From contig OZ007508.1 of NCBI GenBank assembly GCA_963931865.1, positions 11,964,781 through 12,028,780 on the forward strand: a stretch of 64,000 nucleotides of DNA, read 5' to 3'. A model generated the notes under the pieces. It saw nothing but the letters and a program-made list of their open reading frames with translations, did no database searches and was not told the DNA's origin. Below are positions 52,715-64,000 of the stretch, one piece after another. The translations under genes were made by a program, and so were the position numbers. The stretch comes from Axinella damicornis (lineage: Eukaryota; Porifera; Demospongiae; Axinellida; Axinellidae). The stretch's first letter is position 1; the number at the start of each line of letters is the position of its first letter.

Positions 52715-54129
52715 TTGCAATATCCAAGTTAGCTATAGCTGCTTACCTTGTTGACAGTTTCTTCGTAATCGATGATGGACTTCCCGGATTCCTTAGAACT
52801 GCATTCCACGGTTGACGATTGTCTCCTTTCATAATGCATGGATTCACAATGACAAGAAGGACACACAAGGAAAAGCAGGACACATGTGCACCAGCAAAGA
52901 GGGCACACAAGTAGTGCACACACCAGCAATGATATAATAGGGGCAAAGGGACTGAAAGGTACAAGACTTCTGAGAATCACGAGAATGAAACTACTCTACA
53001 AAGTAATGTAAAGAGTTGAGTATGCAGAAAATTGTTACATGTAATCATGTACGGCTATAATAGGTGACCAAGGCGATCCTCACCGGTACGACATCAACGC
53101 AGAGACCATTCGCTGGAGATTCGTTGCGACGTCGACCATGTGTGCAGGATCAATGACGTCGACCGAGTGTGCAGGATCAATGACGTCGACAATGCCCTTT
53201 GAAGTGGACCAAGGATCTGCATGTGTGATTATCTGGTTATCATGGACATGGAGCAGCCTATGCAGAATGTGCCAGAGGAATTAGCTAACAGTGTGGTTAC
53301 GGGAGAGGAAACCGGACGCTCTGGAGGGGCTGAGTTCGGTGGATTGGCTGAGGACCACGATATGGCCGGAGTGATGAGAGTGTCGCCACAGGAAGGAGGG
53401 TACTATGTACTACAGGAGCCAGGATAGGAAGCAGGAGGATTCGAGGGAGAAGGTATTGGGACACAGATCTGAGGACAGTGCCACACCCCAGGGAGCGAGG
53501 GGTCAAGTCATCTTCTGTCTTCAAGGGAGAGCCGTACATTGGAGGTATGTGATGTATAGTTGCCCTACGAGGACGGAAGCAGGTCAGCGGGGAGTCAGAC
53601 TTGTTGGGGAGACATGGGTAGTGGTGGCTTGGAACCAGAACAGCCAGAAGTACCGTGACGAGGGAGACCGGAAGGCTGTACAGTTCCGGATGGAATTGCC
53701 TCACCGTACTTAGTATGCGGATGGTGTGTCCAGGTCAGAGTTTTGCTCAGTCGGGATTGTGGAGATTGCCAGAGACTGTCATTGATGAGAAGCGGAGCAG
53801 AGACATTGGGTATGGATCAGGCCAGAGACAAGGCAACGATGAAGTTATGCATGATATGTTTCCATGAGGAAGACATTTACTATTGTTTTCGCTTTTGATA
53901 AGAAATCAATCAGCGCAACAATGAAATCAAAAATGAACTGGAGATAGCGCCACACAGTAGGAAGCAAAGAGAAGCAGTACTACCACTACCAGCAGTGGAG
54001 GCATCCGATGTACGTATAATTGCACTAGGAGGAAGGAAGCAGCCCAGAGGGGAGTCAGCGGGTCAGCCTTGTTTGGGGAGTTATGCCAAGATGTGGCATG
54101 GAGCAAGAAGTACCTGCGGCAGGGGACTG

Positions 54130-54520
54130 GAAGGGAGGTAGTGGAGGGAGGTGGAGCAGAGACGCACAGTAGGGAGGTATTGGAGGGAGGTGGAGCAGAG
54201 ACGCACAATAGGGAGGTAGTGGAGGGAGGTGGAGCAGAGACGCACAGTAGGGAGGTAGTGGAGGGAGGTGGAGCAGAGACGCACAGTAGGGAGGTAATGG
54301 AAGGAGGTGGAGCAGAGACGCACAGTAGGGAGGTAGTGGAGGGAGGTGGAGCAGAGACGCACAGTAGGGAGGTAGTGGAGGGAGGTGGAGCAGAGACGCA
54401 CAGTAGGGAGGTAGTGGAGGGAGGTGGAGCAGAGACGCACAGTAGGGAGGTAGTGGAGGGAAATGGAGTGGAGACGTCGGGTAGGGAGGTAGTGGAGGGA
54501 GGTGGGGTGGAGACGTAGGG
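54130..54520. repeat. 39-bp minisatellite, about 10 copies
   Basis: Unit gtagtggagggaggtggagc plus agagacgcacagtaggga. The length of 39 keeps all frames, so 13-residue repeat peptides are open on both strands (plus REVVEGGGAETHS). Only the plus ORF from 54069 has an ATG outside the array. I regard coding as unproven. Confidence 0.9.
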
Positions 54521-54584
54521 CCCCGAGCAGGGGTCAGGCCAGTGATGAGGCAATGGTGGAGACACGTATGATTGCATTTTTGGA

Positions 54585-55195
54585 GACCTAAACTAATCTT
54601 TTTATCCTTTTAGTTTTGCGCTTCAGCATGGTGTATGCATTTCTGTGAGAGAACTACACTAATTTTTTTTAGCTTTTATTTTTCGCTTTTGATTTATGAA
54701 CAAAGGAAGCACAATGAATTCAGCACGGTGCATGCATTTCTGTGACCTATATAATTTTTTTAAACTTTTTATTTTTCGCTTTTGATTGATGAAGAATCAC
54801 AATGAATTCAGCATGGTGAATGCATTTCTGTGACCTACACTAATTTTTTTTATACTTTTTATTTTTCGCTTTTGATTGATGAGGAATCACAATGGACGAA
54901 ACAAACTTTTTGCTCAGTCTTTTTGCATGATGTATGCATTTCTGTGACCTACATAATTTTTTTAAACTTTTTATTTTTCGCTTTTGATTGATGAAGAATC
55001 ACAATGAATTCAGCATGGTGAATGCATTTCTGTGACCTACACTAATTTTTTTTATATTTTTATTTTTCGCTTTTGATTGATGAGGAATCACACTGGATGA
55101 AACAAACTCTTTGCTCAGTCTTTTTGCATGATGTATGCATTTCTGTGACCTACACTAATTTTTTTTTTACTTTTTATATTTTCGCTTTTGATGAA
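54585..55195. repeat. Tandem repeat, about 88 bp with larger period, 6 copies
   Basis: Each copy has a T-rich run, ttttatttttcgcttttgat, an atgaggaatcacaatg-like word and atgcatttctgtgacctac. Copies alternate between forms with and without a cagtctttttgcatg stretch. Confidence 0.9.
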
Positions 55196-55499
55196 GTTGT
55201 GTGCAGCGGGGACAGAATGTTCAGTTACAGGTAGGAGGATGCAGTTACCTAGGTGTTAGTGGGACAAGGAGACCAGTTAGACCACATAATAGTTGCTCCA
55301 TGATATGTACAGGAGCACTGACACAGGGAGGGATCCAGGAAAGAAGTGAAACATCATGCAAGCTCTTTAAGTTAATATGTCAAACTCAACAGGCTCTATC
55401 CTTCAAGAGTGGAGAACCTGTACACAAGTCTGCAAGTGAAGGCCTAGCATGCAACTACAGTAGCTACCACACTCAGCTCTTCTAGAAACAATTGAAGAA

Positions 55500-56630
55500 C
55501 TTCATCCAGCAATTGCCAAATAGTTATATGGAGTTATCTTACTTGTCGTCAACAGAGAACAGTAGTCAGTGGCATGTGTTTCATCTACATAAGTGCAATG
55601 CTATCTGAAGTTCCGCAGGGGTCCATCCTCGGTCCCGATCTACTCTACCGCACTGTTCGGATACTCCAGAACGCATGGATATGCTGCAAGTTGATCGTGT
55701 ATCTGACTATAAGATCTCTAGTCACCACCTTACTCTAAAGACAGACTTTATGCGACTACCCGAACAATGTGCTCTATCCCCATTAATCCTCCCATTGCTA
55801 AGGGATCAAAAAGCTTTGGTAGGATGTGCTGCAAATGCTGGAGTGCATCATGCGAACCACCAACCTTCTGACTTTACCTACATTGCCAGCATTACCAGTA
55901 TCACCTACATAACCAGTATTACCTATTACCAGTAGCTATTACATACATTACGTAGTATTACCAGCATTACCCAACCCACACGTTTGCTTACTATTGGTGC
56001 TTGCAACACCAAGTCACAACCAAAAGCTTCTACGCCAGTTCTTATATCAACACTCCACGTCCATTAGCATTTACACTGTTGCGGTATTTATTTTTCTTTT
56101 ACATATGGAATGCAACCTTAAAACTATTAGCTTAAGAGCTACTTGGTTCATTTCATGTGCTCCGCACGAACATGCATCATACAAAAATGAAAATTAATGT
56201 ATGAACACTTTCAGATTCTAGATTGAATGTACCTGTGTATACTGTCCCGCATTATAGATCTTCAAAGGGGCACAACAATGGAATGTGCACCTTAGCTAAC
56301 ATGATCGTCACACAAGTAGGCATTGCGAGGCTGTTACAATCATAGATATGCCTTCTTTAGATTATATAATTATAATCTGCCTCAAGTACACAACTGTCCA
56401 TAATCGCAATGGTTTCACTTGGATTAGCTATTTCGTTTGTTAGCTACACCTACCATCCACATGACCGCCTAAAGTTACGTACTGAACATCATCTCTGTGT
56501 CTGATACAGTTGTGCATACTTTCAAATCTGAAGCCACTTAAGTCCATAATCCCATCCATTATAGGAACATGGCAACATGACATCATAATTACAATAAAGG
56601 TTATTCACAGGGGAGGCTTATCACATTGTC
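55500..56630. other. No gene recognised
   Basis: A short attacc(agt) stretch at about 55880-55960 is simple sequence. Short frames only. Confidence 0.45.
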
Positions 56631-56644
56631 TTAATGTCGAGATC

Positions 56645-56705
56645 CACTGACCCACACCCACAGTATAGGCCCTATCCGAGATCCACTGACCCACACCCAC
56701 ACTAT
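56645..56705. repeat. 37-bp repeat, 2 copies (family also at 58.03 kb)
   Basis: gagatccactgacccacacc plus cacactata, twice. Confidence 0.85.
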
Positions 56706-56879
56706 ATCAATCAATCAATCAAAATTTTATGTCACTTGCATAAAAGCAACCAGCCTGGGGAGGCTTATGAGACAGGGTATTTATCAACATGATAATATTA
56801 TTGGATAGTTTACTAATGCATAAAAATTTTGTGGTTTGCAAGAATAATATAATATAATATACATGCTGTGGGATGTGCT

Positions 56880-57895
56880 GGGAGGTGTGGATACAGAGAC
56901 AGCCTACATGAAGGACAGACAGCCTTCCACTGGCACCCCTCTCGGAATACCAGAGGACAGACTACATGAAGGACGGACAAGCCTTCCCCTGGCACCCCTC
57001 TCGGAGTACCAGAGGACAGACTACAAGTACGACGGACAAGCCTTCCCCTGGTGCCCCTCTCGGAGCACCAGAGGACAGACTACATGAAGGACAGACAAAG
57101 CCTTCCCCTGGTGTACCCTTCTCGGGATGCCAGAGGACAGACTACATGTAGGACAGACAAAGCCTCCTCCTGGTGTACCCTTCTCGGGATGCCAGAGGAC
57201 AGACTACATGTAGGACAGACAAAGCCTCCTCCTGGTGTACCCTTCTCGGGATGCCAGAGGACAGACTACATGTAGGACAGACAAAGCCTCCTCCTGGTGT
57301 ACCCTTCTCGGGATGCCAGAGGACAGACTACATGTAGGACAGACAAAGCCTCCTCCTGGTGTACCCTTCTCGGGATGCCAGAGGACAGACTACATGTAGG
57401 ACAGACAAAGCCTCCTCCTGGTGTACCCTTCTCCGGATGCCAGAGGACAGACTACATGTAGGACAGACAAAGCCTCCTCCTGGTGTACCCTTCTCGGGAT
57501 GCCAGAGGACAGACTACATGTAGGACAGACAAAGCCTCCTCCTGGTGTACCCTTCTCGGGATGCCAGAGGACAGACTACATGTAGGACAGACAAAGCCTC
57601 CTCCTGGTGTACCCTTCTCGGGATGCCAGAGGACAGACTACATGTAGGACAGACAAAGCCTCCTCCTGGTGTACCCTTCTCGGGATGCCAGAGGACAGAC
57701 TACATGTAGGACAGACAAAGCCTCCCCCTGGTGTACCCTTCTCGGGATGCCAGAGGACAGACTACATGTAGGACAGACAAAGCCTCCCCCTGGTGTACCC
57801 TTCTCGGGATGCCAGAGGACAGACTACATGTAGGACAGACAAAGCCTTCCCCTGGTGTACCCCTCTCGGAATGCCAGAGGACAGACTAACATATA
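56880..57895. repeat. 62-bp minisatellite, about 16 copies
   Basis: Unit measured as 62 bases between successive gccagaggacagactacatg words. The central copies (57130-57790) are almost identical and the outer ones diverge. There are no unique spacers. Confidence 0.95.
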
Positions 57896-58024
57896 GGACA
57901 GACAGGACAGACAGGACAGACAAGGCTTCCCTGACACCCCTTTTGAGAGTACCACTGCTATATAGCAAGGAGTGCACATCGTTTGGTGTACATACAGAAA
58001 ATGAGTTTACAAAGGTGTCTTGGT

Positions 58025-58205
58025 TGTATAGGCCCTATGCGAGATCCACTGATCCACACCCACACTATAAGCCCTATGCGAGATCCACTGATCCACACCC
58101 ACACTATAGGCCGTTTCCGAGATCCACTGACCCACACCCACACTATACGTAGGCCCCATGTGAGATCCACTGATCCACACCCACACTATAAGCCCTATGT
58201 GTGTT
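58025..58205. repeat. 37-bp repeat, 5 copies
   Basis: agatccactgatccacaccc plus acactataagccctatgcg, same family as 56645-56705, so the 62-bp array is bracketed by it. Confidence 0.9.
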
Positions 58206-58911
58206 TCCAATCCCTTCTACACAATTCCATTATCGATGATACGACATCCACAATGTCCTGCATAATCATGTCTGCATACTAGAATGTTTGACATACAATG
58301 TCTGCATACAATGTCTGAATGCAGACAGGTGTTGCATTGGGCCCTGTGTGCAGTATAATTGTGTGTGACTATGCAGATAAAGAGAGTTGTCAACAACTGT
58401 AGGAATGCCCAATTCCACATCACCATGCAAAGACTTTCATAGTGCAGCTATACCACAAGAATCATGTGAGAACATGATACAAGAAGAAAGAAGAGCATGT
58501 CATCTCAATGAAGCGAATTGAGGCATTATTGCACACACACAGAGTCCAATATAATTACTTATACATCAACCTCTTATTGACTTTGCTGTAGACAGATACT
58601 GGACAGGATCCATGGCTGTCCCATGCTTTAAATCAAACCCTTCCCGATTCAAGCAATTGTAAACCCAGTGGTCAATGGGTTGTGGTATTTACTACTTAGA
58701 GAGAAAGGAAGCATGGTATTCAGGGAGGTAGGGAAGGACACAAAGGAGATGAGGAAGATATGTATGTACACAGTTATGTGCACAGTGTGCACTAGGACAA
58801 TAGGGTACTTGTATAACCCAAAATGTAGAAGAGGACAAGGAGGCAACACTCTGGCCCTTTCAGTAAAATGATTGGATTTCAACAACAATCGCACCTTTGC
58901 TGCGTTCTGGG

Positions 58912-58992
58912 TGTTGATGGGATAAAGGTACGTGGGGTGTTGATGGGGATAAAGGTACGTGGGGTGTTGATGGGGATAAAGGTACGTAGTAG
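58912..58992. repeat. 27-bp repeat x 3
   Basis: gtgttgatggggataaaggt plus acgtggg. Confidence 0.95.
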
Positions 58993-59011
58993 TGAATAAC
59001 AACAATTCATT

Positions 59012-60420
59012 GTTTAGGCTAGGCCTAGGGGCACATACATTGCTACAGTGTATTATAGGGACAGGATATTATTGATCACCAAGCTTCATTCATATTGCAC
59101 GCTTTCATAAAGAACAATTCATTTGACTATGCAAAACGTAAAAATCCGGGATCACACATGTGAGCAGTGTATTAGTGTTCCTTAGCACAGCACATGCATA
59201 AAGCAACTGCAAACACTGCAGCCAATTGCTTATAATAAGCAGAACAGCACGTTCAAAGTATTTACGCCCAATATGAAGCGCTTATGAGGCTCTTTTGGCG
59301 GCTACGGGTTAAGCTCATTAATAGTACAGTACTGAATGCATTATACCGTAATGAGTTGGACATGATTAGCTAACAAAGGAATGTACCATAACGACCCTAA
59401 CAACAATGCTAGCTCGTCTACGAAATGAAAACACGCAGTACAGTACCCAGCGAGCACTCTGCATATGGGGAGGCTGTTGTAAGGCACTGTATGCATACTT
59501 TGAGTACTGTTAGTATCCATCAAGAACTTGTAAGTAAATCATGCCTTCCTGCAATGAATCTACTATAATCATTATGTACACAGCGCTGAGCATAGGACAA
59601 CAGGATATTATACCTAGCTATGTAACCCAAATGTAGAAGAGGACTCTGGCACTAGCTTGCAGTAAAATGATTTGATATCAACAGCAATACATTGTTTTAG
59701 GCTAGGGGCACATGCATTGCTACGGTGTACATAGGGACAGGCCATTATTGATCAGCAAGCTTCATTCATATTGCATGCTTTCATAAAGAACAATTGATTT
59801 GACTATGCAAGATTACTTGATCCGGGATTACACATGTGAGCAGTATATTAGTGTACCTCAGCACAGCACATGCATAAAGCTGCTGCAAACAGCTAAGAAG
59901 TGGAAGAGCATGTTCAAATTATTTATATACGCCCAATATGAAGCCTTGTATATATATGCTTATGGGCTTATGAGGCTCTTTTGGCTGCTACAGGTTAAGC
60001 TGATTAATAGTACAGTACTGAATGCGTTATGTACCATAACGATTTGACTATGCAAAAATGATAACTGTTGAAATGTCACTTGTTCCGGGATCAGCAATTA
60101 TATTAGTGTTCCTTAGCACTGCACATGCATAAAGCTACTGCAAACAGCTAAAGAACATGTTCAAAGTATTTGCGGCCAATATGAAGCTTCGTATATGGGT
60201 TTATGAAGCTGCTACAGGTTAAGCTGATTATCACTGAATGCATTATACTGTAAAATGTCTGACATTATACTGTAAGCAATAGATCTACTCCTCTCTACAA
60301 AACAGCAAACATTTTGCATATGGGGAGGCTGTTGTAAGGCACTTTATGCATGCATACTTCAAGTGCAGGTAGTATCCATTACGGACAAGTTAATCATGCC
60401 TTTCTGCAATGGATTGCATG
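59012..60420. repeat. Tandem segmental repeat, about 680 bp, 2-3 diverged copies
   Basis: Shared words: gcatgctttcataaagaaca, tttgactatgcaa, tccttagcacagcacatgca, ggttaagctgatta. Copies start at about 59020 and 59690, with a shortened one at about 60040. Confidence 0.85.
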
Positions 60421-60639
60421 AATCTACTAGAAAACACTATGCCTATTCACTCACATGACAGAGGTGGACGTACACACCCTCCCAAGCTGTGGCTATAGCC
60501 TGAAGTGGCTGCACCTTCCACCACACACCCTCCCAAGGAAAAACATTAACTGGTCTCCTGCCCACCAACAACCTAGGTAACTACACCTTCCTACCTTAAC
60601 CTCACAATCTCTCCAGGGTACTTAAGTTATATTTCCACT

Positions 60640-60720
60640 TTCTTCCTCCTCCTCCTCCTCCCCCTTCTCCTGTGAAGTTTCTCCATCCTGCTCTTCCTCT
60701 TCCGCTTCTTCCTCCCGCCA
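60640..60720. repeat. Pyrimidine-rich (CCT/CTT)n tract
   Basis: tcctcctcctcctcc and related triplets. Confidence 0.9.
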
Positions 60721-61094
60721 AAACACGTCTCAGGCTCATAAACCACTGTAACAAGCAATTGTTAGTGCAAAACTGTGGTTATTAATATAGGAAGCCTATC
60801 AAATGAATGCACATGAGAATAGAGAACATGGGGAGGTAGATGAGTGAGCTATAATCAAATTTACGCCTACATATATCCCACATTTCCCCCCGGTAAAGTT
60901 TCACATTATGTAGTGACTCATTGTTTGGGTAGCACCTAAGCATGTTTCCCGGAGTGGAGATTACAGATCAATGCTCATGATTCTGCACGTGAAGAGGTAA
61001 AGCAATGACTGTCAGTCTGTCGACAAAGAAAAAATGCTTCAAGCATGTTAGCTATTAATCGCATTCACAGACTTCGTATGTTAGCAGGTGATCT

Positions 61095-61153
61095 CCGTTG
61101 CTTGCAGTACTGCAAGCGACGAAAAGCTGGGCGTGGAACTGGGAACAAGGCTA
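61095..61153. mobile_element. Half foldback element, CCTCGTTCCCAG family
   Basis: gcaagcgacgaaaagctggg followed by cgtggaactgggaacaaggc, matching one arm of the element at 3574. Confidence 0.65.
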
Positions 61154-61229
61154 CACAAATATAGCATTCGTACTCAGCAAGCTTGGGGTATGTGTCCGCT
61201 GAGTCCATTCTAGACTTTACCTATTTCCA

Positions 61230-62060
61230 AGTTGCTGCTACACTATAAGTGTCGAAAGTATTTGTCAGGGAGTTGCTCATCTCGGACCCAGTTCCTCCTT
61301 GTTGTGAAGGGTCTGTTTCCGAGACTAGCTGCTGTTGTGTATGATTCACTAAACATTTCCATTGCTACGTGCATAGGGAATGAAGCAGTACCTCATCCTC
61401 CTCGTCCCCATCTTTCTCTTCCTCTTCCAAACTCGACTTCTTCCTGTTCATCTGTGATAGGACCAGAGTGTGCATACACTAGTTAGGTAAATAAGTTCTA
61501 AACCTCAAGCAGATTGACTGATAGCGACATACCATGCAACTACGTTGACATGGTAATGATTCCCATATACTAGAAAGAGAACCAGACCCTCCTTGCTGTG
61601 AAGGGTCTGGTTCCGAGACTAGCTGTGTTGTGTATGATTCACTAAACATTTCCATGTTACGTGCATAGGGAATGAAGCAGTACCTCATCCTCCTCGTCCT
61701 CTTCCAACCTTGGCCTCTTCCTGCTCATCTGTGATAGGACCAGAGTGTGCATACACTAGTTAGGTAAAGAAGTTCTAAACCTCAAGCAGATTGACTGATA
61801 GTGATACCATGCGACTACGTTGACATGGTAATGATTCCCCTATTATACTAGAAAGAGAACCAGACCCTCCCTGCTGAGAAGGGTCTGGTTCCGAGACTAG
61901 CTGTGTTGTGTATGATTCACTAAACATTTCCATGTTACGTGCATAGGGAATGAAGCAGTACCTCATCCTCCTCGTCCCCATCTTTTTCTTCCTCTTCCAA
62001 CCTCGGCCTCTTCCTGTTCGTCTGTGAGGGACCAGTGTGTGTATAGGTAAGTTAGACAAA
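61230..62060. repeat. Tandem repeat, about 292 bp x 3
   Basis: Copies carry agactagctg...gtgtatgattcactaaaca, gaatgaagcagtacctcatc and aggtaaataagttctaaacc. Each junction holds an inverted word, ccagaccctcc...gggtctggtt. Confidence 0.9.
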
Positions 62061-62159
62061 GAAGTTGTAAAACTCAAGCAGATTGACTAGTAGCTACATA
62101 CAATGCATGTGACTACGTTGAAACACATGGTAATCATTCCCATAAAATTATACTAGAAA

Positions 62160-64000
62160 AGGTGGGAACAACTTTTCAAACTGAACCTACGTAATTTCGA
62201 ATTATTTCGACTGGAATAATGCTGTTGACCATGTTTCCTAAACATCGACTAACTCAGAGGAATGGACAACAGAACTCTGATGTCAGTGAAGCAGTGTAAA
62301 GTCTGCGATAGCATCCTCCTATTCCTAAACAGTATTCAATTAGTTGTGTAAACTACAGGCCATAATTACTCAACATGGAAAATTCCCTAGCCCTACTCCA
62401 AGCAGCTGTCTTCATTTGGCCAGTTGGAACAAGCTGATGATAATATTTTTATAGGCAGACATAAACACATACATGCATCCACCACTGCTGCTCCCTCAAC
62501 TCTTCTTCCTCCTCCACAGACACCTGCTGTCCCCCCGGTTGATTATCTTCTTCCTCTCCAGACCCCCCTGGTTGATCCTCCTCCTGTCGGCCAGTCGACA
62601 CTCCATCCTCCTCCTGTTGGTGTTGATTTAATTATGATTCCGGATAACAATTACGCAATGTGTCTATCATCATTAGTTTCAGTTTGTGAGTTACAGAACT
62701 AGCGATACACAGGCTTCGTACTTTACAACCTCCGAATATGGAACCATTGGCTCCACATCCACAATGAATACTGGAACCTTCCAGAAGGCACAGCAGAAGT
62801 GGATACATAATTGCGTCGGATAAGCAGCTGAAGTGGATGTGATCAGGGACCAGCCGATGCAGTTGGGGAGTAGCATGAGAGAGCAACAGCTTAGGCAGGT
62901 ACAATCAGGCAGCAGCTGAAGCAGGCACCCTCGGGAGTGAACAACAAGCAGCTCTGAAGTGAATGGTCACTTGCATATACACTGAATATGCCAATTGGCT
63001 CTCCTTGAGTGCAAGCAAACTCACAGCCATCTGATGTAGGTATACGTCAGTATAACATTAAGGATGCATTGCTATGCGCACAGAAGATTCTTTTACAGCG
63101 GACAGCACCATTTCACACTGCCCTCCAGCACCTCTCGTCCCGTTCCACTCTATCAAGCTTCCCTTCATAGACTGTAAAGCAGGAATGAGGTATGGAAGGT
63201 CAAATTTTGGGTTGAGGCAGAGCACCACAACTTGCGAAAGCGTTTCTTGTTTCTCAAACCGGCGCTTGTTTTTCCACCACGCTTGGAGAAGCTTGCTGTG
63301 TGTCCCTCCGAAGGAACGAAAACTACCTCTAATGCAGGAAATTCCTGTTTGCTATTTTCGTGTGCACTGTTTCCATTCCACGTTCCTGCTTTCACAGTCA
63401 ACCCCTCCACTTCACTGCAAGTAAGGCTGACAGTAGTCTCACATGGCCAGACCCCATTCCACACAGATACCGGTGTCATAAAATTTTGGGGACCCTTTTG
63501 GGAAAATGGGGACCCCAACACCGTTTTCGTTTTACGTTGCATCAAGTACTCACAGCTCAGTGTAGGATGGTTTTTATTTGTCAAATAACCTCTGTGCATG
63601 CATATCTGCGAAAGCATTAGTCCAGGTATAGAGCAAGGATGGATCTTATCAGTCGAAACCTGTACTTGCGATGGTTGCTACGTAGCTGTAATGCGCAAGT
63701 CGGACAATGCAAGCCCTCCAACAAAGCCAATCTTTTTCTGTGCAAAGGTTGCTGATCTCTTCTATGTCGGGAGATCATGAACTTGAGTCCTGCTGCTTAT
63801 ACATGTAGGTAGCAGCTAATAATAGCCACTCACTCACTAGCTGCAAGAGCCTCCTCACTGTCTTGCACTGCAGGCTAGTTAGTGGGCTATGATGCTCAAG
63901 TCTGACTCATTATAAGTACTTACATCTCTCTAACTATGACAATTCTAGCTATCTGGAGAGGGATCGATGCTCAGACCAGCTTGTTTTTGAAGATCCTCAT
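62160..64000. other. No secure gene; two-strand open region at 63.1-63.6 kb
   Basis: Between 63074 and 63617 both strands stay open for 115-150 codons without low complexity. The minus frame (VWPCETTVSLTCSEVEGLTV...) is the more protein-like, but no domain or splice partner is seen. The rest is short frames. Confidence 0.35.

Noticed and set aside
54130..54520. CRISPR or structural protein gene
   Set aside because: A plain 39-bp tandem repeat. There are no spacers and both strands are equally open.
56880..57895. CRISPR-like array
   Set aside because: The 62-bp units are contiguous and near identical with no unique spacers, and the context is eukaryotic.
63074..63620. Gene at the right end
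   Set aside because: Both strands are open, but there is no domain, start context or splice partner, so it is kept only as a note.

Overview
The window is eukaryotic: GT-AG spliced genes, introns crowded with transposons, and many microsatellites and minisatellites. The one large recognisable gene is a multi-domain Roco kinase of the LRRK1 type on the minus strand. Together with DIRS, Ty3/gypsy and LINE remnants and numerous foldback elements, this suggests an early-branching animal such as a sponge or cnidarian. The species cannot be named from the sequence alone.

Layout. 0-5 kb: simple repeats, a minus-strand coiled-coil-coding fragment (0.38-0.84 kb) and a perfect small hairpin element. 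5.0-7.0 kb: a CpG-rich TATA/CCAAT promoter-like block, then a G-rich satellite and a 30-bp minisatellite. 8.2-9.9 kb: a minus-strand multi-pass membrane protein gene of unknown family. 10.25-36.2 kb: the Roco kinase, traced here as 18 coding exons that join with consistent phases into about 1,942 residues (ankyrin-like end, leucine-rich repeats, Roc GTPase, COR, kinase, C-terminal WD40-like region). Its polyadenylation signal lies at 10.25 kb. Candidate N-terminal exons extend to 39.1 kb.

The introns of this gene hold a scrambled Ty3/gypsy element (23.3-25.9 kb), a gypsy 3' end with LTR (28.3-29.1 kb), a DIRS-like element (29.1-31.7 kb), several foldback/MITE elements and minisatellites. Every retroelement reads on the plus strand, antisense to the host gene. 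At 37.2-37.7 kb an NRF-1/YY1-like promoter precedes a 66-residue plus-strand membrane ORF.

39.3-64 kb: gene-poor and dominated by repeats. It holds two TIR elements, a decayed LINE, a tandemly multiplied gene fragment (47.4-50.3 kb), paired hairpins (51.5-51.8 kb), and tandem arrays with units of 39, 88, 62, 37 and 27 bp and of about 300-680 bp.

The Roco protein would be a GTP-regulated kinase scaffold. Its Roc motifs look intact, while the kinase carries unusual substitutions in the glycine loop and the DFG motif.
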